A stretch of 64,000 nucleotides of DNA from contig NZ_JAMZEB010000002.1 of the NCBI RefSeq assembly GCF_024172165.1, positions 8,406,501-8,470,500 of the forward strand, read 5' to 3'. The stretch is from Nonomuraea thailandensis (GTDB lineage Bacteria > Actinomycetota > Actinomycetes > Streptosporangiales > Streptosporangiaceae). Shown here in pieces: positions 24,756-33,463 of the stretch. How positions within the stretch are numbered: the first letter of the stretch is position 1; the number at the start of each line of letters is the position of its first letter. The translations under genes were made by a program, and so were the position numbers. The notes beneath the pieces were generated by a model, which did no database searches, was not told the origin of the DNA, and worked only from the letters and a program-made list of their open reading frames with translations.

Positions 24756-26540
24756 ATGAGGCATCGGACACGCAGATCCGTGGCCGCCGGTCTGGCCGCG
24801 GTCGCCCTCATAGCGGCCGGATGCACGCAGGGCGCGCAGAAGCCGGCGAGCGACTTCAAGGAGGCCGACGGCAAGGCCGCGGCCCAGAGGTGGGTGTCGC
24901 AGGAGTTCACCCCGAGCACGCTGAGCAAGGAGCAGCAGCTCGCCGAGATGGACTGGTTCATCAAGGCCGCGGCGCCGTACCGGGGCATGCAGATCAACGT
25001 GGTCTCCGAGACGATCACCACGCACGAGTACGAGTCGCAGCAGCTCGCCAAGGCGTTCACCGAGATCACCGGGGTCAGGATCAAGCACGACCTGATCCAG
25101 GAGGGCGACGTCGTCGAGAAGCTCCAGACGCAGATCCAGGGCAACCAGAACATCTACGACGCCTACGTCAACGACTCCGACCTCATCGGCACCCACTCGC
25201 GCGGCGACTACGTGGTGCCGCTGTCGGACTACATGGCCGGCGAGGGCAGGAACGTCACCTCGCCCACCCTCGACCTGAACGACTTCATCGGCATCAGCTT
25301 CACCACCGGCCCGGACAAGAAGGTCTACCAGCTCCCCGACCAGCAGTTCGCCAACCTCTACTGGTTCCGCTACGACTGGTTCACCGACCCGGAGATCAAG
25401 AAGCAGTTCAAGGACGCGTACGGCTACGACCTCGGCGTCCCGGTCAACTGGGCGGCCTACGAGGACATCGCCGACTTCTTCACCAGCAAGGTCAACGGCA
25501 ACGGCACCATCGACGGCAAGAAGGTCTACGGCCACATGGACTACGGCCGCAAGGACCCGTCGCTCGGCTGGCGCTTCACCGACGCCTGGCTGTCGATGGC
25601 CGGCAACGGCGACCCCGGCATCCCCAACGGCCTGCCGGTGGACGACTGGGGCATCAGGGTGGAGAACTGCCGCCCGGTCGGCTCCTCGGTCACCCGAGGC
25701 GGCGACACCAACGGCCCCGCCGCGGTCTACGCGCTGACCAAGTACGTGGACTGGCTGAAGAAGTACGCGCCCCGCGAGGCGGCGGGCATGAACTTCAGCG
25801 AGGCCGGCCCCGTGCCCGCGCAGGGCAACATCGCCCAGCAGATCTTCTGGTACACCTCGTTCACGGCCGACATGACGAAGGAGGGCCTGCCGGTCGTCAA
25901 CAGCGACGGCACGCCCAAGTGGCGCATCGCGCCGAGCCCGCACGGCTCGTACTGGAAGACCGGCAACAAGCTGGGTTACCAGGACGCCGGCTCGTGGACG
26001 CTGCTCAAGAGCACGCCGCAGGATCGCAGGGCGGCGGCCTGGCTGTACGCGCAGTTCGTCACCTCGAAGACGGTGTCGCTGAAGAAGTCGATCGTCGGGC
26101 TGACGTTCATCCGCGACTCCGACGTCAAGAGCCGGTACTTCGCCGACAACGCCGAGAAGTACGGCGGCCTGATCGAGTTCTACAACTCGCCCGCCCGCAA
26201 GCAGTGGACGCCGACCGGCACGAACGTGCCCGACTACCCGAAGCTGGCCCAGCTCTGGTGGCAGAACGTGGCCACCGCGGTGACCGGCGAGACCACGCCG
26301 CAGCAGTCGATGGACAACCTGGCCAGGCAGCAGGACGAGATCCTGTCCCGGCTGGAGCGGCTCTCGCAGCAGCGGGAGGGGTACGGCGGCCAGTGCGCGC
26401 CCAAGCTGAACCAGGAGCGTGACGCCCAGTACTGGTACGACCAGCCGGGCGCCCCGGCGCCGAAGCTGGCCGACGAGCGCGGCAAGCCGGAGACGCTCGA
26501 CTACGACAAGCTGATCGCCACCTGGAAGCAGGGCGACTGA
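24756..26540 (+). CDS. Large solute-binding lipoprotein of the glycerol-type ABC transporter (GlpV-like)
   Basis: 594 residues from ATG 24756 (gaggagc Shine-Dalgarno). Signal peptide with lipobox AAGC (residues 20-23). Much longer than ordinary sugar SBPs (~430), as expected for GlpV-like proteins. YESQQLAKAFTEITGVRIKHDLIQEGDVVEKLQTQI and NIYDAYVNDSDLIGTHSR mark the N-lobe; NRSDGTPKWRIAP-type and ARQQDEILSRLE segments the C-lobe; aromatic-rich LYWFRYDWFTDPEIKKQF sits in the middle. Glycerol or a related polyol is the inferred ligand, from operon make-up rather than from binding residues. Confidence 0.85.
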   Translation: MRHRTRRSVAAGLAAVALIAAGCTQGAQKPASDFKEADGKAAAQRWVSQEFTPSTLSKEQQLAEMDWFIKAAAPYRGMQINVVSETITTHEYESQQLAKAFTEITGVRIKHDLIQEGDVVEKLQTQIQGNQNIYDAYVNDSDLIGTHSRGDYVVPLSDYMAGEGRNVTSPTLDLNDFIGISFTTGPDKKVYQLPDQQFANLYWFRYDWFTDPEIKKQFKDAYGYDLGVPVNWAAYEDIADFFTSKVNGNGTIDGKKVYGHMDYGRKDPSLGWRFTDAWLSMAGNGDPGIPNGLPVDDWGIRVENCRPVGSSVTRGGDTNGPAAVYALTKYVDWLKKYAPREAAGMNFSEAGPVPAQGNIAQQIFWYTSFTADMTKEGLPVVNSDGTPKWRIAPSPHGSYWKTGNKLGYQDAGSWTLLKSTPQDRRAAAWLYAQFVTSKTVSLKKSIVGLTFIRDSDVKSRYFADNAEKYGGLIEFYNSPARKQWTPTGTNVPDYPKLAQLWWQNVATAVTGETTPQQSMDNLARQQDEILSRLERLSQQREGYGGQCAPKLNQERDAQYWYDQPGAPAPKLADERGKPETLDYDKLIATWKQGD

Positions 26541-26558
26541 CCGCCCCGGCGATCGGAT

Positions 26559-26590
26559 GCCGCCGCCCGTGGCAGGAGACGGGCGGCGGC
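26559..26590. terminator. Strong hairpin between convergent genes
   Basis: gccgccgcccgt (26559-26570) pairs perfectly with acgggcggcggc (26579-26590) around an 8-nt loop. It sits between the stop of the binding-protein gene (+) and the stop of the esterase gene (-), so it can end transcription from both sides. Confidence 0.75.
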
Positions 26591-26593
26591 CGG

Positions 26594-27688
26594 CTAGACG
26601 GGCGGCGGCTGGACCCTGAGGCCGGCCGCCAGCCAGTCGAAGGCCCGCTCCTGCATGGGCACGTCGAAGCTGTGCGGCACCTCGGCGAAGACGGCCGCGT
26701 AGCTCTCGGGGGCGTCGCGGTAGCGCTCGCCGATGATGGCGTGGGCGCGCAGCATGCCCGCCTCGGGGAACAGCTCGTCGCGCATCGCGTACTGGACCAT
26801 GAGCGGTTCGGGGGCGCGGGCGGCCATGAGGTCCGGATAGTCGCCCAGCCGCGGCAGGCCCGGCGGCCAGAGCATCCAGGTGTGCCGCTCGACGTGCCCG
26901 TCCAGCATGTCCCGGTAGGAGGAGGCCATCGCGGCGACGACGACCGCCCGCATCCGCGGGTCGAACGCGCCGAGCAGCGCCGCCCGCAGCCCGCCGCCCG
27001 ACAGGCCGGCGCAGCCGACCGGGCCGACGTCGGGGCGCGAGCGCAGGTAGGCCGCCGCCGCCAGGTCCTCGCCGGCGACGACGCCCGTGAAGGAGGTGCC
27101 GAGCGCCGCGCAGTGCTTGGCCACGACGTGCTCGTGCGCCTTGGCCGCCCGGTCGTACCGGTCGGCCTCGCTGAGGGGTGCGTCCGGGGCGTCCCCACGG
27201 TCGTCCACCCCGGACGACCCCTCAGCGGTCTCCAGCGGGAAGCGGCGGCTGCCCCACACGAACACGTCGTGCGCCAGCACCACGAAGCCCCTCCGGGCCA
27301 GCGCGTTGGCGAAGGCCCGGCCGCCGTAGATGGCGTCGCGCAGCCGCCGCACCTCTGGCGACGGCCCCTCCGGGCCGTCGGCGATCTTCTCCTTGCCCGC
27401 CCACTTCATCCCGGCGTGGCAGTGCAGCGCCACCACCCCGGGCAGCGGCCCGTCCGCGTCGCGCGGCTTGAGCAGGTACGCCCGCGTGCGCGGCCCGAAC
27501 CCCACCGACCACGACAGCTCCTCGCCGTGCAGGTCGCCGTCGGTCCAGGTCCGCTCGACGCGCACGCCGGCGGCTTCCAGGTCGATGACCCCGATGGCCT
27601 CCCGGGCCGCCACGCGCAGCTCGGGCCCGGGCAGCACCGGGTAGAGCCCGCGTTGCGCGGCGGCGATCCCGGCCAGCTCAGAGAACAC
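26594..27688 (-). CDS. α/β-hydrolase (ABHD22/acetyl-xylan-esterase-like)
   Basis: 364 residues, no signal peptide. Nucleophile elbow GLSGGG (about 224-229), acid in YAMRDELFPEAG and His in VPHSFDVPM form a Ser-Asp-His triad. TRAYLLKPRDADGPLPGVVALHCHAG is the oxyanion-hole strand. Large family-7-type hydrolases like this often sit in polysaccharide-degradation loci and remove acyl groups from sugars. Overlaps the Gfo/Idh/MocA gene by 11 bp and is last in the minus-strand operon that begins with the two permeases. Confidence 0.8.
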   Translation of the reverse strand: MFSELAGIAAAQRGLYPVLPGPELRVAAREAIGVIDLEAAGVRVERTWTDGDLHGEELSWSVGFGPRTRAYLLKPRDADGPLPGVVALHCHAGMKWAGKEKIADGPEGPSPEVRRLRDAIYGGRAFANALARRGFVVLAHDVFVWGSRRFPLETAEGSSGVDDRGDAPDAPLSEADRYDRAAKAHEHVVAKHCAALGTSFTGVVAGEDLAAAAYLRSRPDVGPVGCAGLSGGGLRAALLGAFDPRMRAVVVAAMASSYRDMLDGHVERHTWMLWPPGLPRLGDYPDLMAARAPEPLMVQYAMRDELFPEAGMLRAHAIIGERYRDAPESYAAVFAEVPHSFDVPMQERAFDWLAAGLRVQPPPV

Positions 27689-28958
27689 GCGTGCCGTCGT
27701 CGGCCAGGCGCACGGGCGCCCCGCTGCGCGCGGACACGGTGGCCGCGTGGCCGGTCAGCACGCTGCGGATGCCGTCGCGGTAGCCGGCCTGGCGGGCCAG
27801 CGGGTCGTCGCCCGGGCCGCGGAAGACGTCGTTCAGCAGCAGGCGGTCGCCGCCGCCGTGCCCACCGGCCCCCGACTCGATGGGCACCTCCTCCGGCTCG
27901 CTCCAGTGCCGGCGCAGCAGCAGCCGCTCCGACGAGCCGGTCGCGTGCTCCTTGGAGGCCGCGCTGGGATCGACGGCGGCGTGCGGGGGCGTCCACTCCC
28001 GCTCCACCACGTCCAGCTCCAGCCGCCCCGCCGTGCCGTTGAAGGCCACCCGGTACCCCTCCCAGGGGGCGTGGGCGTGCAGCGAGTACGTCAGGACCGC
28101 GCGGTTGGCATAGCGCACCATGACCGACATGTTGTCGTCGATGTCGATGCCCTCGCCGAAGACGTCCTGGTCGCGGACGTAGCCGTCCTCGTGCTCGGCG
28201 TCCAGGTAGAGCCGCTTGAGCCGCTCGTCCCTGGAGATGTCCAGCAGGAACGGGTCCGTGCCGAGCCCCGGCGCGCCGTGGGCGCGCTCGGGGCGGCCGG
28301 TCAGGCCCCGCTTCGTGGCGTTCTCGGCGCCGTAGAAGCGCAGGTCGGTCTGGGCGAAGACGAGCTCGGGCGCCGCGCCCAGCCACCAGTTGACCAGGTC
28401 GAAGTGGTGGGTGGACTTGTGCACGAGCAGCCCGCCGGAGCGGGCCCGCTCGCGGTGCCAGCGGCGGAAGTAGTCGGCGCCGTGGATGGTGTCGAGCATC
28501 CACTCGAAGTGCACGGAGGTGACCTCGCCGATGGCGCCCTCCTGGAGGATGCGGCGCACGGCGGAGTTGCGGGGCGAGTACCGGTAGTTGAAGGTGACGA
28601 TCAGCTTGCCGGTGCCGCGCTCCGCGGCGGCCGCGATGGCCGCGCAGCCGTCGGCGTCGGTCGTGAGCGGTTTCTCCACGATGACGTCGAGGCCCGCGTC
28701 GAGCGCCGCGCACACGTATCCCGCGTGCGCGGCGTCGACGGTGGTGACGATGACCGCGTCGGCGAGCTCGAGCACCTTGCCGAACTCATCGGGGGCGAAG
28801 CACGGCACCGGCCGGCCGATCCGCTCGACGTAGTAGTCCATGCGGGTCCGGTTGGTGTCGCACAGGGCGACGATGGTGCCGGTGTCGCGCCACTCCCCGA
28901 GCAGCGCGTCGACGTACATCTGCGCGCGGTGCCCGAGCCCGACGAACGCGTACTTCAT
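27678..28958 (-). CDS. Gfo/Idh/MocA-family oxidoreductase
   Basis: 426 residues. Rossmann start YAFVGLGHRAQMYVDAL, then VALCDTNRTRM and DVIVEKPLTTDADG (Glu-Lys-Pro motif at about 93-95). The catalytic-domain section GGLLVHKSTHHFDLVNWWLG carries the Lys and His pair expected of these enzymes. It oxidises a sugar hydroxyl with NAD(P). An insertion at about 225-265 (GLTGRPERAHGAPGLGTDPFLLDIS) enlarges the pocket. Eight bases from the SBP gene; co-transcribed with the transporter, so the substrate is presumably the imported sugar. Confidence 0.87.
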   Translation of the reverse strand: MKYAFVGLGHRAQMYVDALLGEWRDTGTIVALCDTNRTRMDYYVERIGRPVPCFAPDEFGKVLELADAVIVTTVDAAHAGYVCAALDAGLDVIVEKPLTTDADGCAAIAAAAERGTGKLIVTFNYRYSPRNSAVRRILQEGAIGEVTSVHFEWMLDTIHGADYFRRWHRERARSGGLLVHKSTHHFDLVNWWLGAAPELVFAQTDLRFYGAENATKRGLTGRPERAHGAPGLGTDPFLLDISRDERLKRLYLDAEHEDGYVRDQDVFGEGIDIDDNMSVMVRYANRAVLTYSLHAHAPWEGYRVAFNGTAGRLELDVVEREWTPPHAAVDPSAASKEHATGSSERLLLRRHWSEPEEVPIESGAGGHGGGDRLLLNDVFRGPGDDPLARQAGYRDGIRSVLTGHAATVSARSGAPVRLADDGTRVL

Positions 28959-28966
28959 GCCTCTCC

Positions 28967-30256
28967 TCAGCCCGCGATGGAGGCGTTGGCCTCCGTGATG
29001 AACTTCTGCGCGGCGTCCTCCGGGGTCTGGCGGCCGAACATGACCTCCTCCGAGTAACGCGTGAGGATCTCCTCCATGGCGCTGGCGCCCTTCGGCGGGG
29101 CGGCCGGCGGGTCGGTCAGCTCACCCTTGGCCTCCTCCAGGAAGGCCAGCGTCTTCTGGTCGGCCTCGGGAAGCTTGTCCCGGACCGCCGCGAGCACCTT
29201 GGAGCTGGCCGGCAGGCCGCGGTCGCTCAGGATGATCGCGCCCGCCTCCGGGTCGTTGATCATGAAGTCGATGAACTTCGCGGCCTCGGCGGCGTGCTCG
29301 CTCTTGGAGGAGGCGCTGTAGAACATGGCCGGCTGGGTGAACATGCCGCCCGTGGTGGCGCCCTTGATCTTCGGCATCCGCAGCAGGTCCAGCTGCTGGC
29401 CCGACGCCTTGCTGGCCGCGCCGAGCTGGTTGCTCCACCACATGCCCATGGCGCCGGTGTTGGTGCCGATCAGCGACTGGTCGATGCTGGTGGCGCCGAT
29501 CTCGGCGCTCTTGGCGGCCTCGGGGGCGCCCTTGCCCTTGATCAGGTTCTGCATGATCCCCCACCACTCGGTGATGGTCTGGGGCGACACGCCGAGCTTG
29601 TTGCCGTTGTAGAACGGCTCGCCCTTCTGCGCGGCGTAGATCTGCAGGTAGGCGGGGTTCCAGCTGAGCTGCGTACCGGTGATCTTGCCGCCGCCGCCGG
29701 CGGTGATCTTGTTGGACAGCTCGACGTACTCCTCCCACGTCCACGTCTTGTCGTCGGGGAGCGTGGCCTTGGCCTGCTCGACCAGGCCCTTGTTGACGAT
29801 CAGGGAGAAGGCGTTGACGCCGGTGGGGATGGCGTACTGCTTGCTGTCGATGGCGCCGGTGGCCAGGACCTTGGCGTCGACGTCGGCGGTGTTGACCTTG
29901 CCGGTCAGGTCGGCGAGGGTGCCGCGGTCGGCGTACTCGCGCAGGCCGCGGATCTCCAGGCTGATGACGTCCGGCGCGTCGCTGCCCGCGACCTTCGTGG
30001 AGAGCGTCTCGTAGTAGCTCGCGAAGTCGGAGAACTCGCCTTCCACGTCGATGTTCGGGTTCTTGGCCTCGAACTTCTTCATGGCCTCTTCGGTCATCTT
30101 CTGCCGAGCGTCGCTGCCCCAGTAGGAGAAGCGCAGCTTGATCTTGCCGTCGGCGGTCTGTCCGCCGCCGTCGCCGCCACTGCCGCAGGCCGCGGTCACC
30201 GCCAGCACAGCGGTGGCGAGCAGGGCCGCCGACCACATCTTCTTGCCAGAGCTCAC
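28967..30256 (-). CDS. Sugar ABC transporter solute-binding lipoprotein
   Basis: 429 residues. Signal peptide ending LAVTAAC (lipobox TAAC), then GSGGDGGGQ linker. Family-1 SBP features: LRFSYWGSDARQKMTEEAMKKFEAKNPNIDVEGEFSDFASYYETL, SDAPDVISLEIRGLREYADRG, YAIPTGVNAFSLIVNKGLVEQA. C-terminal EEILTRYSEEVMFGRQTPEDAAQKFI. Follows the permease genes (43 bp), which is the reverse of the usual CUT1 order. No ATPase gene nearby. Probable ligand: a uronic acid or oligouronide, given the surrounding catabolic genes. Confidence 0.9.
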   Translation of the reverse strand: MSSGKKMWSAALLATAVLAVTAACGSGGDGGGQTADGKIKLRFSYWGSDARQKMTEEAMKKFEAKNPNIDVEGEFSDFASYYETLSTKVAGSDAPDVISLEIRGLREYADRGTLADLTGKVNTADVDAKVLATGAIDSKQYAIPTGVNAFSLIVNKGLVEQAKATLPDDKTWTWEEYVELSNKITAGGGGKITGTQLSWNPAYLQIYAAQKGEPFYNGNKLGVSPQTITEWWGIMQNLIKGKGAPEAAKSAEIGATSIDQSLIGTNTGAMGMWWSNQLGAASKASGQQLDLLRMPKIKGATTGGMFTQPAMFYSASSKSEHAAEAAKFIDFMINDPEAGAIILSDRGLPASSKVLAAVRDKLPEADQKTLAFLEEAKGELTDPPAAPPKGASAMEEILTRYSEEVMFGRQTPEDAAQKFITEANASIAG

Positions 30257-30299
30257 GGCTCTACCTCCTATGGGTGTTCACTGTTGGGGGGTGGAGGAT

Positions 30300-31166
30300 C
30301 TACTTCAGGCCCGTGGTGGCGACACCACGGATCAGGTATTTCTGGCCGGCCAGGAAGAACCCGAAGATGGGGCCGAGCGCGATGATCGACATGGCGAACA
30401 TCGGGCCCCACGACGAATCGCTGCTGGCGTCCAGGAACGTGCGCAACGCTACCGGTACGGTGAAGTTGTCGGGATTGTTGAGGTACAGGAGCTGGCTGAG
30501 GAAGTCGTTCCACGTCCAGATGAACGTGAAGATCGCGGTCGTGGCCAGCGCCGGCATGCACAGCGGCATGACGACCCTGATGAAGATCCGCCAGTAGCCG
30601 GCGCCGTCGATCTCCGCCGCCTCGTCCAGCTCCCGGGGCAGGGTGCGGATGAACTGCACCATGAGGAAGATGAAGAACGCGTCGGTGGCCAGGATCTTCG
30701 GCATGACCAGCGGCCAGATCGTGTTGATCAGGTCGAGCTCGGAGAACATGATGTACTGCGGCACGATCGTCACGTGGTGCGGCAGCATGATCGTGCCCAG
30801 CATGATCGCGAACCAGAACGACTTGAGCGGGAAGCTCAGCCGGGCGAAGGCGTAGGCGGCCAGCGAGCAGGCCACCAGGTTCGCCACCACCGAGATGCCG
30901 GTGACGACCGCGGAGTTCCACAGGTAGTAGCCAAAGGGGTGCTTGAGCGCGTACCAGCCGTCGGTGTAGTTCTCCAGCGTCACCTGGCTGGGCCACAGGC
31001 CCGGCTCGCGGAAGATGAGCTCCTCCGGCTTGAGGGAGCTGGAGATCATCCACAGCAGGGGATAGAGCATGACCAGGCCGAAGCCGATCAGCAGGATGTG
31101 CTTGGCCACCCGCCCGCCCCTGAACGGGCGGAACAGGACCGGAACCGGCCTACTTGGTGTCGCCAT
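30300..31166 (-). CDS. Sugar ABC transporter permease (MalG type)
   Basis: 288 residues, six TM segments, EAA loop RELDEAAEIDGAGYWRIFIRVVMPLCMPALA, end GFFLAGQKYLIRGVATTGLK. Overlaps the upstream permease gene by 17 bp. Second channel subunit. Confidence 0.92.
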   Translation of the reverse strand: MATPSRPVPVLFRPFRGGRVAKHILLIGFGLVMLYPLLWMISSSLKPEELIFREPGLWPSQVTLENYTDGWYALKHPFGYYLWNSAVVTGISVVANLVACSLAAYAFARLSFPLKSFWFAIMLGTIMLPHHVTIVPQYIMFSELDLINTIWPLVMPKILATDAFFIFLMVQFIRTLPRELDEAAEIDGAGYWRIFIRVVMPLCMPALATTAIFTFIWTWNDFLSQLLYLNNPDNFTVPVALRTFLDASSDSSWGPMFAMSIIALGPIFGFFLAGQKYLIRGVATTGLK

Positions 31167-32115
31167 AGAAGACCCAATACTTGGAAGCGAGGAAGTTCAC
31201 CCCGGTGAGGGCGGCGATGATGATCAGCAGGACCCACGCCATCGCGGCGGCGTAGCCCATGTCGTAGTTCTTGAAGCCCTCTAGGTAGAGGTAGAGCGTG
31301 TAGAACAGCGTGGAGTCGGCGGGGCCGCCCTTTCCACCGCTGACGATGAACGCCTGCGTGAACGACTGGAACGACTTGATGAGCTCCAGCACGAGGTTGA
31401 AGAAGATGATCGGCGTCAGCAGCGGCAGCGTGATCGACCGGAACTGCCGCCACACGCCGGCGCCGTCCACGGAGGCCGCCTCGTAGTAGCTGGCGGGGAT
31501 CTGCCGGAGGCCGGCCAGGAAGATGATCATCGGTGCGCCGAACGTCCACACGTGCAGGAGGATCAGCGTGCCCAGCGCGTAGTCGGGGTGGCCCACCCAG
31601 CCCTGCCCCTCGATGCCGAAGATCCCCAGCACCGCGTTCACCAGGCCGTCGGCGCCGAAGACCTTGCGCCACAGGATCGCGATCGCGACGCTGCCGCCCA
31701 GCAGCGAGGGCAGGTAGAAGATCGAGCGGTAGAACGACAGGCCGCGCAGCCCCCGGTCGAGCACCAGGGCGAGGGCGAGGGCGAAGGCGAGCTGCATCGG
31801 GACCGAGACGACCACGTAGATCGTGGTCACCTTCAGCGAGTTCAGGAACCTCGGGTCCTCGGTGAACATCTTGACGTAGTTGTCGAACCCGACCCACTGG
31901 GCCTCCTCCAGGAGGCTGTAGTCGGTGAACGACAGGTAGAGGGAGGCGAAGATCGGACCGATCGTGATGACGAGCAGCCCGACGAACCATGGGGCCAGGA
32001 AGAGGTAGGCGGCCCGTGCCTCCCGGCGGGACCGTTTCGTGGAGCGATGACCGCCGCGGGCGGGTGGCTGCACCGCACGCTTGGGTTTCACCGCCACCGA
32101 AACTTCAGTCATCAC
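31150..32115 (-). CDS. Sugar ABC transporter permease (MalF type), first gene of the operon
   Basis: 321 residues. Basic N-terminus (KPKRAVQPPARGGHRSTKRSRREAR) followed by six TM segments from AYLFLAPWFVGLLVITIGPIFASLYL; EAA loop ASYYEAASVDGAGVWRQFRSITLPLL. Its promoter and a LacI-type operator lie 24-63 bp upstream of the ATG. Confidence 0.92.
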   Translation of the reverse strand: MMTEVSVAVKPKRAVQPPARGGHRSTKRSRREARAAYLFLAPWFVGLLVITIGPIFASLYLSFTDYSLLEEAQWVGFDNYVKMFTEDPRFLNSLKVTTIYVVVSVPMQLAFALALALVLDRGLRGLSFYRSIFYLPSLLGGSVAIAILWRKVFGADGLVNAVLGIFGIEGQGWVGHPDYALGTLILLHVWTFGAPMIIFLAGLRQIPASYYEAASVDGAGVWRQFRSITLPLLTPIIFFNLVLELIKSFQSFTQAFIVSGGKGGPADSTLFYTLYLYLEGFKNYDMGYAAAMAWVLLIIIAALTGVNFLASKYWVFYGDTK

Positions 32116-32138
32116 GGACCTTCCGGCGAGAAGTGAAT

Positions 32139-32152
32139 GGATAGCGCTTTCC
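32139..32152 (-). promoter_or_regulatory. LacI-type operator GGATAGCGCTTTCC
   Basis: Near-palindrome around AGCGCT, starting right at the end of the -10 of the transporter promoter. A related GAAAGCGCTT is found at 33318-33327 near the regulator. Confidence 0.6.
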
Positions 32153-32178
32153 TATAGCTGGCGGGAAAGTTACGTCAA
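32151..32178 (-). promoter_or_regulatory. Promoter of the minus-strand transporter operon
   Basis: Read on the minus strand: TTGACG (32178-32173), 16-bp spacer, TATAGG (32156-32151). Followed directly by the operator. Confidence 0.6.
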
Positions 32179-32276
32179 CCCTTTGCAGGCGTTACATAGC
32201 CGTTACCGATATATCGCCACGGCGTTTGCCCAGCTAGCACGCGTGCCCGCCCAATAAGTCTGATGAATTACGATCC

Positions 32277-32300
32277 GGTTTAGTACAACCGTTTGCAGAC
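32277..32300. promoter_or_regulatory. LacI-type operator, regulator 3' side
   Basis: Core acaaccgtttgcag (32285-32298), 17 bp beyond the stop of the LacI gene. It matches the site at 33422-33445 at 21 of 24 positions. Confidence 0.65.
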
Positions 32301-32317
32301 GCAGAGCTATCACGGAA

Positions 32318-33271
32318 CTACCGCGGAGCTGCGGTGGAGTCCCTGATCACGAGGCGCGTCTCCAGCGAGGTGGTGGCGCTCACCTCCTGGATGAGCAGAT
32401 CCACCGCGAGCCGCCCCGCCGCGGCCGTCGGCATGGCCACGGTGGTGAGCTTCGGACGGTTCAGCCGGCCGGGCACGATGTCGTCTATCCCGACCACGCT
32501 CATGTCCTCGGGCACGCTCATCCCGAGGTCGCCGAGCCCCTCGATGAGCCCGATGGCCACCAGGTCGTTGTAGGCCAGCACGCCCGTCACCCCGGAGTCG
32601 CGCACCCGGCCCGCCGCGGCGAACCCGCCGCGCTCGGTGGGCGCGTTCGGGCCGATGACGACGAGCTCCACGCCCGGCACCTGCTCGGCCGCCGTACGGA
32701 TCTCCGCGCTCGTCCACGACCCGGCGGGCCCCGACACCAGCGCGACCCGCCGGTGCCCCAGCCCGGCCAGATGCTCGACGGCCAGCCTCGCCCCGTGCCC
32801 GACGTCCATCAGGACCGTGGCCGCGCCGCGCAGCCGCCGGTTGATCACCACGAACGGCACCCGCTCGGCCAGCCGTTCCAGCGCCTTGTTCGACGAGCGC
32901 GGGCTGCACAGCACCACGCCGTCCACCTGTTTGGAGAAGGCCTGGATCAGCTCCTCCTCGGCCGCCGGCTCCTCGTCCGTGTCGGCCACGAACAGGTGGT
33001 AGTCGCGCTGGCGGGCCGCCGAGTGCGCCGCCTTGATCAGCGGCGGGAAGAACGGGTTGGCGATGTCGGCCACAATGAGGCCCAGATTGTGGGTACGCCC
33101 GGTCGTGAGCGCCCTGGCCGCCCGGTTCGGCCGGTAGCCGAGCTCCTCGGCCACGGTGAGCACCCTGGTGCGGGTGGCGGCGTTCACCATGTGCGGCGCG
33201 GAGAACGTCCGGGACACCGTCGACACATGCACGCCGGAGGCCCTGGCCACATCACGAATCGTCACTGTCAC
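32318..33271 (-). CDS. LacI-family repressor of the sugar-acid locus
   Basis: 317 residues from GTG 33271 (a second GTG two codons later is possible); an upstream in-frame start adds a leader with no family similarity. HTH VTIRDVARASGVHVSTVSRTFSAPHMVNAATRTRVL at the N-terminus, hinge VAEELGYRPNRAARALTTGRT, then sensor domain NLGLIVADIANPFFPPLI ... VVGIDDIVPGRLNRPKLTTVAMP. Sits between the minus transporter operon and the plus catabolic operon. Operator-like sequences occur at both ends of the gene and before both operons, so it probably represses all three units, with a sugar acid as inducer. Confidence 0.92.
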   Translation of the reverse strand: MTVTIRDVARASGVHVSTVSRTFSAPHMVNAATRTRVLTVAEELGYRPNRAARALTTGRTHNLGLIVADIANPFFPPLIKAAHSAARQRDYHLFVADTDEEPAAEEELIQAFSKQVDGVVLCSPRSSNKALERLAERVPFVVINRRLRGAATVLMDVGHGARLAVEHLAGLGHRRVALVSGPAGSWTSAEIRTAAEQVPGVELVVIGPNAPTERGGFAAAGRVRDSGVTGVLAYNDLVAIGLIEGLGDLGMSVPEDMSVVGIDDIVPGRLNRPKLTTVAMPTAAAGRLAVDLLIQEVSATTSLETRLVIRDSTAAPR

Positions 33272-33287
33272 AGTCGCACACCCTAAC

Positions 33288-33301
33288 GCAACCGCTTGCA
33301 G
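33288..33301. promoter_or_regulatory. LacI-type operator at the regulator's own 5' end
   Basis: gcaaccgcttgcag, 17 bp upstream of the GTG start of the LacI gene. Same core as the two 24-bp sites (positions 1-14 differ at 2). Suggests autoregulation. Confidence 0.6.
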
Positions 33302-33421
33302 AACCCATGAGTACGATGAAAGCGCTTGCCGCACGTCCATGAAACGGAAGCCCCTAGGAACCCCCAGCTAGACGGGCGGTGACGAAATCACCTCTTGACG
33401 CCTCACCCTTCCGGACATGAA

Positions 33422-33445
33422 GGTTTAGTGCAACTGTTTGCAGTC
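33422..33445. promoter_or_regulatory. LacI-type operator before the catabolic operon
   Basis: Core gcaactgtttgcag (33430-33443), ending 2 bp before the gaaggag Shine-Dalgarno of the epimerase/dehydrogenase gene. TTGACG at 33395-33400 may be the -35, though I see no clear -10. Confidence 0.65.
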
Positions 33446-33463
33446 TTGAAGGAGCCCCACACG

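Noticed and set aside
27406-28713. Long minus-strand frame across the Gfo/Idh/MocA and esterase genes
   Set aside because: Its end is the esterase sequence in a shifted frame; the real genes with motifs occupy the other frame.
32116-32317. Riboswitch or small RNA in the transporter leader
   Set aside because: The gap is explained by a promoter and LacI-type sites; no conserved riboswitch pattern was recognisable.
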